From assembly GCA_012031225.1 (NCBI GenBank), contig JAAUTZ010000034.1, forward strand, positions 1 through 36,428: DNA of 36,428 bases, read 5' to 3'. The notes under the pieces were generated by a model that made no database searches, was not told where the DNA came from, and saw only the letters and a program-made list of their open reading frames with translations. This stretch comes from Chloroflexaceae bacterium (GTDB lineage Bacteria; Chloroflexota; Chloroflexia; Chloroflexales; Chloroflexaceae). Positions within the stretch are counted from its first letter, which is position 1, and every line of letters starts with the position of its first letter. Position numbers and translations under genes: made by a program. Shown here piece by piece: positions 1 to 6,437 of the stretch.

Positions 1-15
1 CGCCCGACTCTAGCC

Positions 16-897
16 GTGCCCGCCGCACCCACCCCGACGACTGGTGTGTATGTGTATGGGGTTTTTGCGCCACACCGCGCCGATGCCCTGCGCGACTTGC
101 CCGCCCATGGCGTTGATCCAGCGTATCCGGTATACCTGTTGTGCGGCAATGGGCTGTGTGCGCTGGTCAGCCAAGTTGGGCTGGATCAGTTTGGTGAAGA
201 CGTGATCGAGGCCAACCTGCACGATCCGGCGTGGCTAGAGGCGCAGGTGCGCCAGCATCAGGCGGTGCTGAGTGCGCTGCTGCCACAGGGCACAGTGGTC
301 CCATTCACCTTTGGCACCATCTTTCACAGCGCGGAACGGGTACAAGAGATGCTGCACACACAAGCCCAACACTGGCACACCCGCCTTGCCTATCTGCACG
401 GGCGCGAGGAGTGGGGCGTAAAACTCTTCTGCGATCCTGATGTGCTGCGTACAGCGGTGTTGCGCTCCCAACCCCAAGCCCAACGCTTGCAGGAGCGCAT
501 TACACAGGCGAGTAGCGGCACCGCGTATATGCTCAAGCAGCAGCTCGAAACCTTGACAAAGAATGCGGTAGAGGAGCAAATCCAAATGATTGCCGATACG
601 ATCCACGCCACCTTGCTGCACGATGCCATTGCTGGGGTGCGAAACAACCTGCCTGCACCGGAACTGAACCAGACCCACGAACAGGTGATTCTCAATGCCG
701 CCTACCTCCTCCTCCCCGATCAACTGGATGCGTTCCGCCACGAACTGGAGCAACAGATCAGGGCCTATACCACCTACGGCATCACCGCCGACCTGTCGGG
801 CGCGTGGGTTCCATACAACTTCGCCAACGTGGACTTGCCCGACCACGCCGCCACCCCTATGCCGCTCAACCCAGCGGAGCTACAGGAACAACCCTAA
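16..897 (+). CDS. Gas vesicle protein GvpL/GvpF family
   Basis: GvpL/F proteins are minor components or assembly factors of the protein-walled gas vesicle and are thought to act during nucleation of the GvpA shell. The 293-residue product starts with the family-typical YVYGVF strand. It has PFTFGTIF near residue 100, REEWGVKLF near 130, a GTAYMLKQQ helix near 168 and a C-terminal LSGAWVPYNF block that matches the usual LTGPWPPYNF motif. The GTG at 16 is the first start in view. The frame stays open to the window edge, so a start further upstream cannot be excluded. The stop TAA overlaps the ATG of the next gene by one base, so translational coupling is likely. A second, shorter GvpF/L follows, and such paralogue pairs are normal in gvp clusters. 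The family call is firm; F versus L is not resolved. Confidence 0.9.
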   Translation: MPAAPTPTTGVYVYGVFAPHRADALRDLPAHGVDPAYPVYLLCGNGLCALVSQVGLDQFGEDVIEANLHDPAWLEAQVRQHQAVLSALLPQGTVVPFTFGTIFHSAERVQEMLHTQAQHWHTRLAYLHGREEWGVKLFCDPDVLRTAVLRSQPQAQRLQERITQASSGTAYMLKQQLETLTKNAVEEQIQMIADTIHATLLHDAIAGVRNNLPAPELNQTHEQVILNAAYLLLPDQLDAFRHELEQQIRAYTTYGITADLSGAWVPYNFANVDLPDHAATPMPLNPAELQEQP

Positions 898-1130
898 TGC
901 ACAATCCCAACCGCGCCGCCCCAGATAAAGACCTCGTGCTGCTTGATCTGCTGGATCGTGCGCTTGACAAAGGCGTAGTCTTATCCGGCGAACTCGTTAT
1001 CTCCGTCGCCGATGTAGACCTGATCTATATCGGGCTAAAAGTGCTGCTCACATCAGTAGATACGCTCCAAAACATGTCCACCGATGCGCCACTTGAATCG
1101 CTCAACACACCACCTGAGAGCCAGCTATGA
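897..1130 (+). CDS. GvpA-family minor shell protein (GvpJ/GvpM/GvpS-like)
   Basis: This is a 77-residue protein of the GvpA/GvpJ/GvpM family. The core DLLDRALDKGVVLSG, then ELVISVADVDLIYIGLKV, is the amphipathic helix-strand-strand-helix fold of gas vesicle shell subunits. After the core it has only a short Ser/Pro-rich tail. It is probably a minor shell or nucleating subunit (GvpJ, M or S) rather than the main GvpA, which would be more conserved and usually sits at the operon head. The ATG at 897 overlaps the upstream TAA (TAATG), and the TGA overlaps the next ATG (ATGA), so all three genes should be coupled. An upstream in-frame ATG at 804 lies inside the previous gene and was rejected. The exact letter assignment is uncertain. 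Confidence 0.85.
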   Translation: MHNPNRAAPDKDLVLLDLLDRALDKGVVLSGELVISVADVDLIYIGLKVLLTSVDTLQNMSTDAPLESLNTPPESQL

Positions 1131-1858
1131 GCCTCTACCTCTACGCCATCACCTACGCCGACACGCCCCTCCCGTCCGTAGCGGGTATTGATGGAGCAAT
1201 GGTCCAGCAAATCCCCCACGCCCCGCTTGCGGCAATTGTCTCGCCCCTGACTCACGCTCGGCTTGCGCCCTCGCCCCTGCACCTGTGGCAACACGAAGTC
1301 GTCGTATCTGCGGTGCTGGCCCATGCGCCCGTTTTGCCGGTGCGTTTCGGCACAGCCCTGACCAATCACGATGGCGTGCAGGCCACGCTCACCCAACATG
1401 CCCCGCAGTTCCTTGCCAATCTTGAAGTCGTGCGCGGCTGTGCCGAGCTAAGCCTGCGCGTGCTGTGGGCTGTGCCCGCCCCATCTACCGAGATGCCCCC
1501 AATTCACAGTGGGCGCGACTATATGCACGCCCGCCTTGCCCAAGAGCAAGCCCAGCAGGCATGGCGCGGACACGCCGATACCCTGATCGCCGAACTGCAC
1601 GCCCGGCTTGCACCGCTCTGTCGAGCGCATCAACACCGCCCCTTGCTTACGCCGCGCCTATTGCTGACAGCGGCGTATCTCGTGGAGCACGTACAGATGC
1701 ATTCATTTCAGTATGCGGTTGCCCAACTCGATGCCGACTACCCCGCTTTGTCATTTGCCCTGACTGGGCCATGGGCTGCCTACAGTTTTGTGCAACGCCT
1801 TGCGCCTCACCCCGTATCGCTTATCACGAACACCGAACGCCTAATCCCCGACACCTGA
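1127..1858 (+). CDS. Gas vesicle protein GvpF/GvpL (second copy)
   Basis: This is a 243-residue GvpF/L protein and a paralogue of the gene at 16-897. Diagnostic blocks in order are the N-terminal LYLYAITYAD, VLPVRFGTAL near residue 70, ELSLRVLWAV near 110, SGRDYMHARLAQEQA near 128 and the terminal FALTGPWAAYSFV. The length and motifs agree with canonical GvpF better than the longer upstream copy does. Its ATG overlaps the upstream stop by four bases (ATGA), which suggests coupled translation. The product is cytoplasmic and is expected to take part in gas vesicle assembly. It is followed by a 74-nt spacer with short tandem repeats before gvpK. No frameshift or missing block is visible. Confidence 0.92.
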   Translation: MSLYLYAITYADTPLPSVAGIDGAMVQQIPHAPLAAIVSPLTHARLAPSPLHLWQHEVVVSAVLAHAPVLPVRFGTALTNHDGVQATLTQHAPQFLANLEVVRGCAELSLRVLWAVPAPSTEMPPIHSGRDYMHARLAQEQAQQAWRGHADTLIAELHARLAPLCRAHQHRPLLTPRLLLTAAYLVEHVQMHSFQYAVAQLDADYPALSFALTGPWAAYSFVQRLAPHPVSLITNTERLIPDT

Positions 1859-1880
1859 CACCCGCCACCCACCACCCGCC

Positions 1881-1922
1881 ACCTAATCCCTGAAACCTAA
1901 TCCCTGACACCTAATCCCTGAG
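1881..1922 (+). repeat. Three 14-bp tandem repeats in the gvpF-gvpK spacer
   Basis: Three consecutive units of ACCTAATCCCTGAN (last base A, C, G) occupy 1881-1922. They are preceded by a C-rich CACCCGCCACCCACC stretch. Nothing coding overlaps them. A similar C-rich CCCTGTCACC sequence lies on the other strand near 5321-5368. Too few and too short for a CRISPR array. Confidence 0.8.
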
Positions 1923-1932
1923 TACCTACGCT

Positions 1933-2277
1933 ATGGACAACCGCCTGATCTACGAAACCGAAGACCTTGAAGCCTTTGCCCACGAACTGGAGCAGTTGCG
2001 CCAGCAACACCTGCCCCAGCGCATCAGCACCGATAGCGAGAACATCGAGCGCGGGCTAGCGCAGCTCGTGCTGACGCTCATCGAGCTATTGCGCCAATTG
2101 CTGGAACGCCAAGCCCTCCGCCGCGTCGAATATGGTTCGCTCTCGGATGCTGAGATCGAACAACTCGGCGAAACCTTCCTCAAGCTCAAGCAGCGTATGG
2201 ATGAACTTAAGCAAACCTTCGATCTGACCGATGAGGATCTGAACATCAACTTAGGCCCATTGGGCAATCTCCTCTAA
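1933..2277 (+). CDS. gvpK: Gas vesicle protein GvpK
   Basis: The 114-residue product matches GvpK over its whole length. It has ERGLAQLVLTLIELLRQLLERQALRRVE in the first half, then LSDAEIEQLGETFLKLKQRMDELKQTF, and it ends in LNINLGPLGNLL, the typical GvpK terminus. GvpK is an essential helical accessory protein of gas vesicle formation. The gene lies 74 nt after gvpF on the same strand and is the last gas vesicle gene in view. It converges on the aldo/keto reductase, whose stop is 40 nt away, with no clear U-tract terminator between them. The predicted protein is highly charged, with long helices and no membrane segment. Confidence 0.95.
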   Translation: MDNRLIYETEDLEAFAHELEQLRQQHLPQRISTDSENIERGLAQLVLTLIELLRQLLERQALRRVEYGSLSDAEIEQLGETFLKLKQRMDELKQTFDLTDEDLNINLGPLGNLL

Positions 2278-2316
2278 TCCGCCTGCCATCGGCAACCAGA
2301 GCGGGCCCGCCCCGCC

Positions 2317-3318
2317 TCAGTTCCACGCAAGGCTACTGCGGATGTGCCAATACTCAGGGGCCCGTTCTTGATAGGGCGCAAAAGCCGCTGCCACCGGTGC
2401 ATCATACGCAACCGCCAAAGCCCCCAGATTGGCGTGCAGCTGAGCCACCGTCGCTGCGCCACTCAGCACCACGCTCACGAACGGCTGCGCCAAGACTGCC
2501 GCCAGTGCCAGTGCATCGGCCGTTGTGTGCCGCCGTTCGGCTTCAGCCATCAGGCACTGCACCAATGCCGCATCGGCGGGGCGGGTGTTGCGGGCCGTCA
2601 GCCGCCCATTGGCGAGCGCCTCTTTAATAATCACGCCTAGCCCGGCCTGATGAGCCGCCTGCAAGCTCGCGCCCGCGCTCGGCTCAAGCACGTTCCACGT
2701 AGCCTGCACCGTATCGAAAAGAGCCACCCCATCCACTTGCACAGACAATGCGCGCTCGATCACCTGTGCCTGCTGGGGGCCACTCACCGATAGCCCAATC
2801 GCCACCCCCTGCGCCTTGAGGTGGGCTAGCTCGCGCAGCACCTCGTCCCGTTCAAGTACGCCACTCTCCAGCGTCGCCGAGTGAATCTGATACAGCCGTA
2901 GCGATGGGCCGAGGATGCTATAGCTCTCGTGCCATTGCTGGCGCAAGACAGGCAACGTGTGGCTCTTGACTTCGTGTTGATCGGCGTGTACCTGCCACGC
3001 CGCCGTATACGTGTAGCCCCACTTCGAGCCAACCGTAAACGTGGGCGGATTAAGCTGACGCTGAGCCAGCCACGCCCCCAGAAAAGCCTCGCCGCGCCCA
3101 TACGAACGGGCCGCATCGAAGTAGCGCACCCCCGCCGCCCACGCCGCATCCAGCACGGCATGCGTGCGTGCTTGCATGGCGGCCACATCGTACTCGTGCT
3201 GGAGATCAGCCGCGTGCCCCAGATTGATGTAGCCGGGCCGTCCCAGTGCGGCCAAGCCCAAGCCCAGTGGCGAGACGACCAAGCCGGTTGCGCCGAGTTG
3301 GCGCAGAACATTTTGCAT
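2317..3318 (-). CDS. Aldo/keto reductase (aldose dehydrogenase-like)
   Basis: This is a 333-residue NAD(P)-dependent oxidoreductase of the aldo/keto reductase superfamily, with a TIM barrel. The tetrad is visible: Asp68 in YFDAARSYG, Tyr73, Lys99 in VGSKWG and His146 in YQIHSA. The wording of these motifs resembles D-threo-aldose / L-fucose / L-galactose dehydrogenase-like members, but the substrate cannot be read from sequence. The ATG at 3318 follows the start of the shared intergenic region. The protein begins with the usual strand pair around LRQLGATGLVVSPLGLG, which supports this start. It is divergently transcribed from the molybdopterin oxidoreductase with a 116-nt promoter region between them, and it converges on gvpK. 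It is probably unrelated to gas vesicle function. Confidence 0.9.
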   Translation of the reverse strand: MQNVLRQLGATGLVVSPLGLGLAALGRPGYINLGHAADLQHEYDVAAMQARTHAVLDAAWAAGVRYFDAARSYGRGEAFLGAWLAQRQLNPPTFTVGSKWGYTYTAAWQVHADQHEVKSHTLPVLRQQWHESYSILGPSLRLYQIHSATLESGVLERDEVLRELAHLKAQGVAIGLSVSGPQQAQVIERALSVQVDGVALFDTVQATWNVLEPSAGASLQAAHQAGLGVIIKEALANGRLTARNTRPADAALVQCLMAEAERRHTTADALALAAVLAQPFVSVVLSGAATVAQLHANLGALAVAYDAPVAAAFAPYQERAPEYWHIRSSLAWN

Positions 3319-3353
3319 ACATTCTATTCCTTTTTTACATAGACTGTGTTACG

Positions 3354-3383
3354 ATTATAGTAGTTTCCATTGCAAACTGTCAT
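3354..3383 (-). promoter_or_regulatory. Sigma-70-type promoter for the aldo/keto reductase
   Basis: Read on the minus strand: ATGACA (3383-3378), an 18-nt spacer, then a perfect TATAAT (3359-3354). Transcription would start about 30 nt upstream of the ATG at 3318. Its -35 side overlaps the divergent plus-strand promoter. Confidence 0.55.
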
Positions 3384-3399
3384 CTATGGTATGCATAAT
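3370..3399 (+). promoter_or_regulatory. Putative promoter for the molybdopterin oxidoreductase
   Basis: TTGCAA (3370-3375), an 18-nt spacer and CATAAT (3394-3399), followed by a ribosome binding site AGGAG at 3424-3428. The match is moderate. It overlaps the divergent promoter for the reductase, so the two could not easily be occupied at once. Confidence 0.4.
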
Positions 3400-3434
3400 A
3401 CTATGAAGTCAAGCCAAAGTGAGAGGAGTTGACC

Positions 3435-4049
3435 ATGTTTGATCTTTTCAAGCGTCGCTACGATACCACCCCCGAAGGCACGCATGGGCGCGTCCCGCCC
3501 GGTCAGTACGTCACCGAGAAGTTTCCGGTGCTGCACTACGGCGATGTGCCCCACTACACCAACCTAGAGGAGACGTGGGACTTGCGGGTGTGGGGCAACA
3601 TTGCCGAGCCGAAGCGGTTTAGCTTTGCCGAGTTCCGCGCCCTGCCGACGATTCAGGTGACGATGGATATTCACTGTGTCACCCGTTGGAGCAAGTTTGA
3701 TACGACGTGGGAAGGCGTGCAGTTCAAGGAGTTCCTCAAGCATATTCCAGAGATTGACTCCTCTGCCGCATTTGTGATTGCCCACGCCGAACACAACTTC
3801 ACCGCCAACATTCCGCTAGAGTTCCTGATGGAAGACGATGCCATGCTGGCTTACAAGTATGACGGCGAGGAGCTGACCCCCGAACACGGCTACCCCTTGC
3901 GTCTGCTCGTGCCCAAGAAGTATTTCTGGAAGAGTGCCAAATGGCTGCGCGGGCTAGAGTTCCTGCCGCACGACAAGCTCGGCTTCTGGGAGCGCTACGG
4001 CTACAACAACAACGCCGATCCGTGGAAGGAAGAACGCTACTCATCGTAG
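3435..4049 (+). CDS. Sulfite-oxidase-like molybdopterin oxidoreductase
   Basis: This is a 204-residue soluble protein of the sulfite oxidase-like molybdopterin-binding fold (COG2041 type). The putative Mo-ligating cysteine lies in MDIHCVTRWSKFDTTWEGV, near residue 80, followed by the conserved EFLKHI. The C-terminal half has GYPLRLLVPKKYFWKSAKW and ends LGFWERYGYNNNADPWKEERY, both typical of the small stand-alone bacterial members. It lacks a Tat signal and the dimerisation domain of true sulfite oxidase, so the natural substrate is unknown. A TTG at 3429 is in frame, but AGGAG at 3424-3428 is correctly spaced for the ATG at 3435 and too close to the TTG, so the ATG was chosen. It converges with the 130-aa gene downstream, with a 22-nt gap. 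Confidence 0.88.
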   Translation: MFDLFKRRYDTTPEGTHGRVPPGQYVTEKFPVLHYGDVPHYTNLEETWDLRVWGNIAEPKRFSFAEFRALPTIQVTMDIHCVTRWSKFDTTWEGVQFKEFLKHIPEIDSSAAFVIAHAEHNFTANIPLEFLMEDDAMLAYKYDGEELTPEHGYPLRLLVPKKYFWKSAKWLRGLEFLPHDKLGFWERYGYNNNADPWKEERYSS

Positions 4050-4071
4050 AACCAACACGCCTCGCACCGGA

Positions 4072-4464
4072 TCATTTCGGGCGCGTCTTTTGGAGGCTAC
4101 TAATCATCTCTGAAGCCTGCTGGCTCGTCAACTGATCGAGATCAGTCTGATAGTGCTGGCGGGCTTCAGCCAGTGCATCCACGCCACGCTCGCCAGCCAG
4201 CTTCAGAATAGCCTCACGCTGCCGCTCGGTGCTAGGGCGGCTATCACGGCGGTGGCGTTGCTCCTCGCGCAGCTGCTCCACCTGCTCAGTCACGGCGGCG
4301 TGTTGCGCGGTGTAGATGCGCCAGCCTAGCGCAACCGCCTGCTCGATCTCGGCCTCCGTTGCCGCCAAGCCCAGCGTAATTGTCTCCTCGATAGTCACGT
4401 AATCTTCGCCAATCTTGATTGCCGTGCGGAATGTGCGGGTCACGGTGGGCACGCTATCCGTCAT
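4072..4464 (-). CDS. Conserved-looking hypothetical protein, 130 aa
   Basis: I do not recognise a named family. The N-terminal 45 residues contain IGEDYVTIEETITLGLAA and a LGWRIYTAQ helix. A charged linker follows, with EQLREEQRHRRDSRPST. The C-terminal part runs TERQREAILKLAGERG, then LTSQQASEMISSLQK. That last portion looks like the small helical module often appended to DNA-related proteins, in which an initial helix is followed by a loop and an L-T-x-x-x-A-S helix, but this is only a resemblance. The start at 4464 is well supported by AAAGGAGG seven bases upstream. It lies downstream of pgl on the same strand with an 87-nt gap and could be co-transcribed. The protein is cytoplasmic, with no membrane segment. 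Confidence 0.7.
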   Translation of the reverse strand: MTDSVPTVTRTFRTAIKIGEDYVTIEETITLGLAATEAEIEQAVALGWRIYTAQHAAVTEQVEQLREEQRHRRDSRPSTERQREAILKLAGERGVDALAEARQHYQTDLDQLTSQQASEMISSLQKTRPK

Positions 4465-4551
4465 AAAAAACCTCCTTTCGGTAGCTATCAGGGACCCCGT
4501 GTTATGCTCTGCCAGCCCTGATGCCTGTCACCTCATACTGATCCGCGCCCG

Positions 4552-5277
4552 CTAGCGTGCAGTCGCGGCGGCGGCATCCAGCAGCCACAACACCCGCCCG
4601 TGCGGGGGCTGCACACGAGCCGCAGGCAAGGCCAGATCACCCGCGCGGGACCGTTGCACCGCCGCCGCTTTCTCCGCCCCCGCCACGAGCAACAGCACCA
4701 AGCCCGCCTGCTGCAAAGCAGGCAACGTCAGCGTGATGCGTTGCGGCGGCGGCTTGGGCGAATCATCAATCGCGGTGACAAGCACCGTATCCGGTAGCGT
4801 CAGGGCGGCGTGGTCGGGGAAAAGCGAGGCGATATGCCCATCGGGGCCCATGCCCAGCAGCACGATGTCTAGCTGCCCGGTGCCGCCTGCAAGGATCTGC
4901 TGCACCTGCTGCTGATAGGCGGCAGCGGCGGCGTGCGGGTCGGCATAGGTGGTGGGCATCGGCAACACCTGTGCGGGCGGAATTGGCACATGGTCCAGCA
5001 ACTCGCGCATGGCTATGCCCGCGTTGCTCTGCGGATCGGCAAGCGGTACGTAGCGTTCATCACCCCACAGCACCCACAGCCGCTCCCACGCGATCTGCGT
5101 GCGGTAGGGCAGTTGGGCAAGCAAGCGATAGAGCAACACTGGCGTAGTGCCGCCTGTCAATACGAGGCTACAGCGCGGCTGGGTTGCCAACGTTGCTGCA
5201 ATCTGCTGCACGAGCAGATCGGCGGCGGCAGTGGCAAGCTGTTGCTGATCTGGGTAGGTGGATATGCTTGGTGGCAT
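4552..5277 (-). CDS. pgl: 6-phosphogluconolactonase
   Basis: The enzyme hydrolyses 6-phosphogluconolactone to 6-phosphogluconate, the second step of the oxidative pentose phosphate pathway. The 241-residue product has the DevB/SOL-type signatures. These are LVLTGGTTPVLLYRLLA near residue 40, the phosphate-site WGDERYVPLADPQSN near 75, LLGMGPDGHIASLFPDH near 140, and PPPQRITLTLPAL near 175. AAGGAGGG lies six bases before the ATG at 5277, which supports the start. It has its own likely promoter at 5312-5320 and no neighbouring zwf or gnd in view, so it is not in a complete pathway operon here. The protein is cytoplasmic, and its length agrees with the family norm of about 230-250 residues. Confidence 0.95.
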   Translation of the reverse strand: MPPSISTYPDQQQLATAAADLLVQQIAATLATQPRCSLVLTGGTTPVLLYRLLAQLPYRTQIAWERLWVLWGDERYVPLADPQSNAGIAMRELLDHVPIPPAQVLPMPTTYADPHAAAAAYQQQVQQILAGGTGQLDIVLLGMGPDGHIASLFPDHAALTLPDTVLVTAIDDSPKPPPQRITLTLPALQQAGLVLLLVAGAEKAAAVQRSRAGDLALPAARVQPPHGRVLWLLDAAAATAR

Positions 5278-5311
5278 AGGGCCCTCCTTGCTGTTCGGTC
5301 ATCCTATGCTT

Positions 5312-5320
5312 ATTATACCA
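5312..5320 (-). promoter_or_regulatory. Extended -10 promoter upstream of pgl
   Basis: On the minus strand, TGGTATAAT: a perfect TATAAT hexamer with the extended TGn motif, about 35 nt upstream of the pgl ATG. No recognisable -35 hexamer is present. The position where it would sit is the G/C-rich tract at 5331-5367. Confidence 0.6.
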
Positions 5321-5330
5321 AGAGGTGACA

Positions 5331-5367
5331 GGGGGTAGGGGCGGGTGACGGGGGGCAGGGGACGGGG
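5331..5367 (+). repeat. G-run tract with quadruplex-forming potential
   Basis: Within 37 nt the plus strand has runs of 5, 4, 3, 6, 4 and 4 guanines separated by one to four bases. The C-rich complement on the minus strand lies just upstream of the pgl extended -10 element. The tract is noncoding, between the stop of the phosphotransferase-fold gene and the start of pgl. Confidence 0.7.
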
Positions 5368-5410
5368 AGCAATCCTTGCCGTGTTACCGCCACCACCCTC
5401 CGCCCGCACC

Positions 5411-6427
5411 CTATCCGCTCTGCGTGCCCTGCGTGCCCAAACACGTCCTACCCGCCACCTGCTCCAGATGGGCAAGGGTTGCGGTGTGTGCGGCATCGTG
5501 TGGCAACGCACGCGCATGGCAGTGCAGGCTATGCCAATAGGCGCACAGCAGGCGCAGCAGCGGCAGCCGGGGCCACATCGGCGGGGGCAATGCGCCACTG
5601 GCGGTGTAGCCCTCTAGCAGGCCCTGCTGCCACGCGGCAGGCGTATCGGGGCTGAGCGCAAGGGCAAGATCGAGCATCGGGTCGCCCGCCACTAGCTCGC
5701 CCGCATGCAGGATCGCTTCGAGCCGAGCGGTATCGCCCGCCGTGCAGCGTACCCGTTGCGGCAGGAGCGCAGTGTGGATCAGGTGCGGGGTGACATCCTG
5801 CGTCAGGCGCGGATCGTGCAACACCTGCGCCACCATCGCCTGCTGTTCAGCAGTGTACAGCACCTGTGCGCTCGCCGGATGCGCGTAACGCTGGTGCCGA
5901 TCAAGCAGCACCTGTGGCCAATCCTCAATCAGCCAGCGGGCATGCACAGTCGGGTTGCCCCAGCCCGGCGCGGGGATGGCGTGCAGGCGGCGCAGCACCC
6001 GCCCCGCGTGGCGGGCAACGCCGCGCAGAGGGGTTGGTTCAAGGTGGGTGGCGTTGCTGCCGCCAATGTACTGCTCAAGCAGATACTCAAACGGTACAAG
6101 CGTGCGGCGCAAGTTGGCTTCGTAGATCTGGATCACGGGGATGCCGCGCTGTTGGGCGGTGCGGGCAAACCACAGCAGGGGCGTAAGCTGGGCTTCGGGC
6201 GCAATTCGCAGGATGACATGGTGCTGCGCCAGCGAGAGCCGCACCAGCACCACACTGCGGCTCTCGCGGTACACGCTGACGTGCTGCGGGCGCAGATTGT
6301 GGCTGCGAGCGATCACGGCCGTGTATTCACCGAGCCGCTCTAGCACCCGTACCCACGCCTCGCTGTAGCCACTGTTGGGCGGCACAGCGCGGTTGAGATG
6401 CTCATACTGAGCAGTCCCGATCAGCAT
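5411..6427 (-). CDS. Aminoglycoside-phosphotransferase-fold protein, probable pseudokinase
   Basis: The 338-residue protein has the outline of the APH/choline-kinase family. The N-lobe ends in VILRIAPEA near residue 75, followed by a hinge-like FEYLLEQYIGG at 113-123, then the LRRLHAIPAPGWGNP helix-loop at 145-159. A C-lobe block has the spacing of the catalytic region. The catalytic HGD is replaced by His218-Thr-Ala, and the metal-binding DFG/DFE is replaced by His241-Ala-Gly. The structural GDPMLDLA at 248-255 is intact. Phosphotransfer is therefore unlikely, and a binding or scaffold role is more plausible. The ATG at 6427 was chosen because it follows the upstream stop by ten bases and has AAGG ahead of it; a longer frame would overlap the upstream gene. 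It lies downstream of the two Agl23-like genes and is probably in their operon. Confidence 0.75.
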   Translation of the reverse strand: MLIGTAQYEHLNRAVPPNSGYSEAWVRVLERLGEYTAVIARSHNLRPQHVSVYRESRSVVLVRLSLAQHHVILRIAPEAQLTPLLWFARTAQQRGIPVIQIYEANLRRTLVPFEYLLEQYIGGSNATHLEPTPLRGVARHAGRVLRRLHAIPAPGWGNPTVHARWLIEDWPQVLLDRHQRYAHPASAQVLYTAEQQAMVAQVLHDPRLTQDVTPHLIHTALLPQRVRCTAGDTARLEAILHAGELVAGDPMLDLALALSPDTPAAWQQGLLEGYTASGALPPPMWPRLPLLRLLCAYWHSLHCHARALPHDAAHTATLAHLEQVAGRTCLGTQGTQSG

Positions 6428-6437
6428 GGAGCCTTGC

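Noticed and set aside
1861-1922. CRISPR array
   Set aside because: The units are contiguous 14-bp tandem repeats without spacers, and no cas gene is in view.
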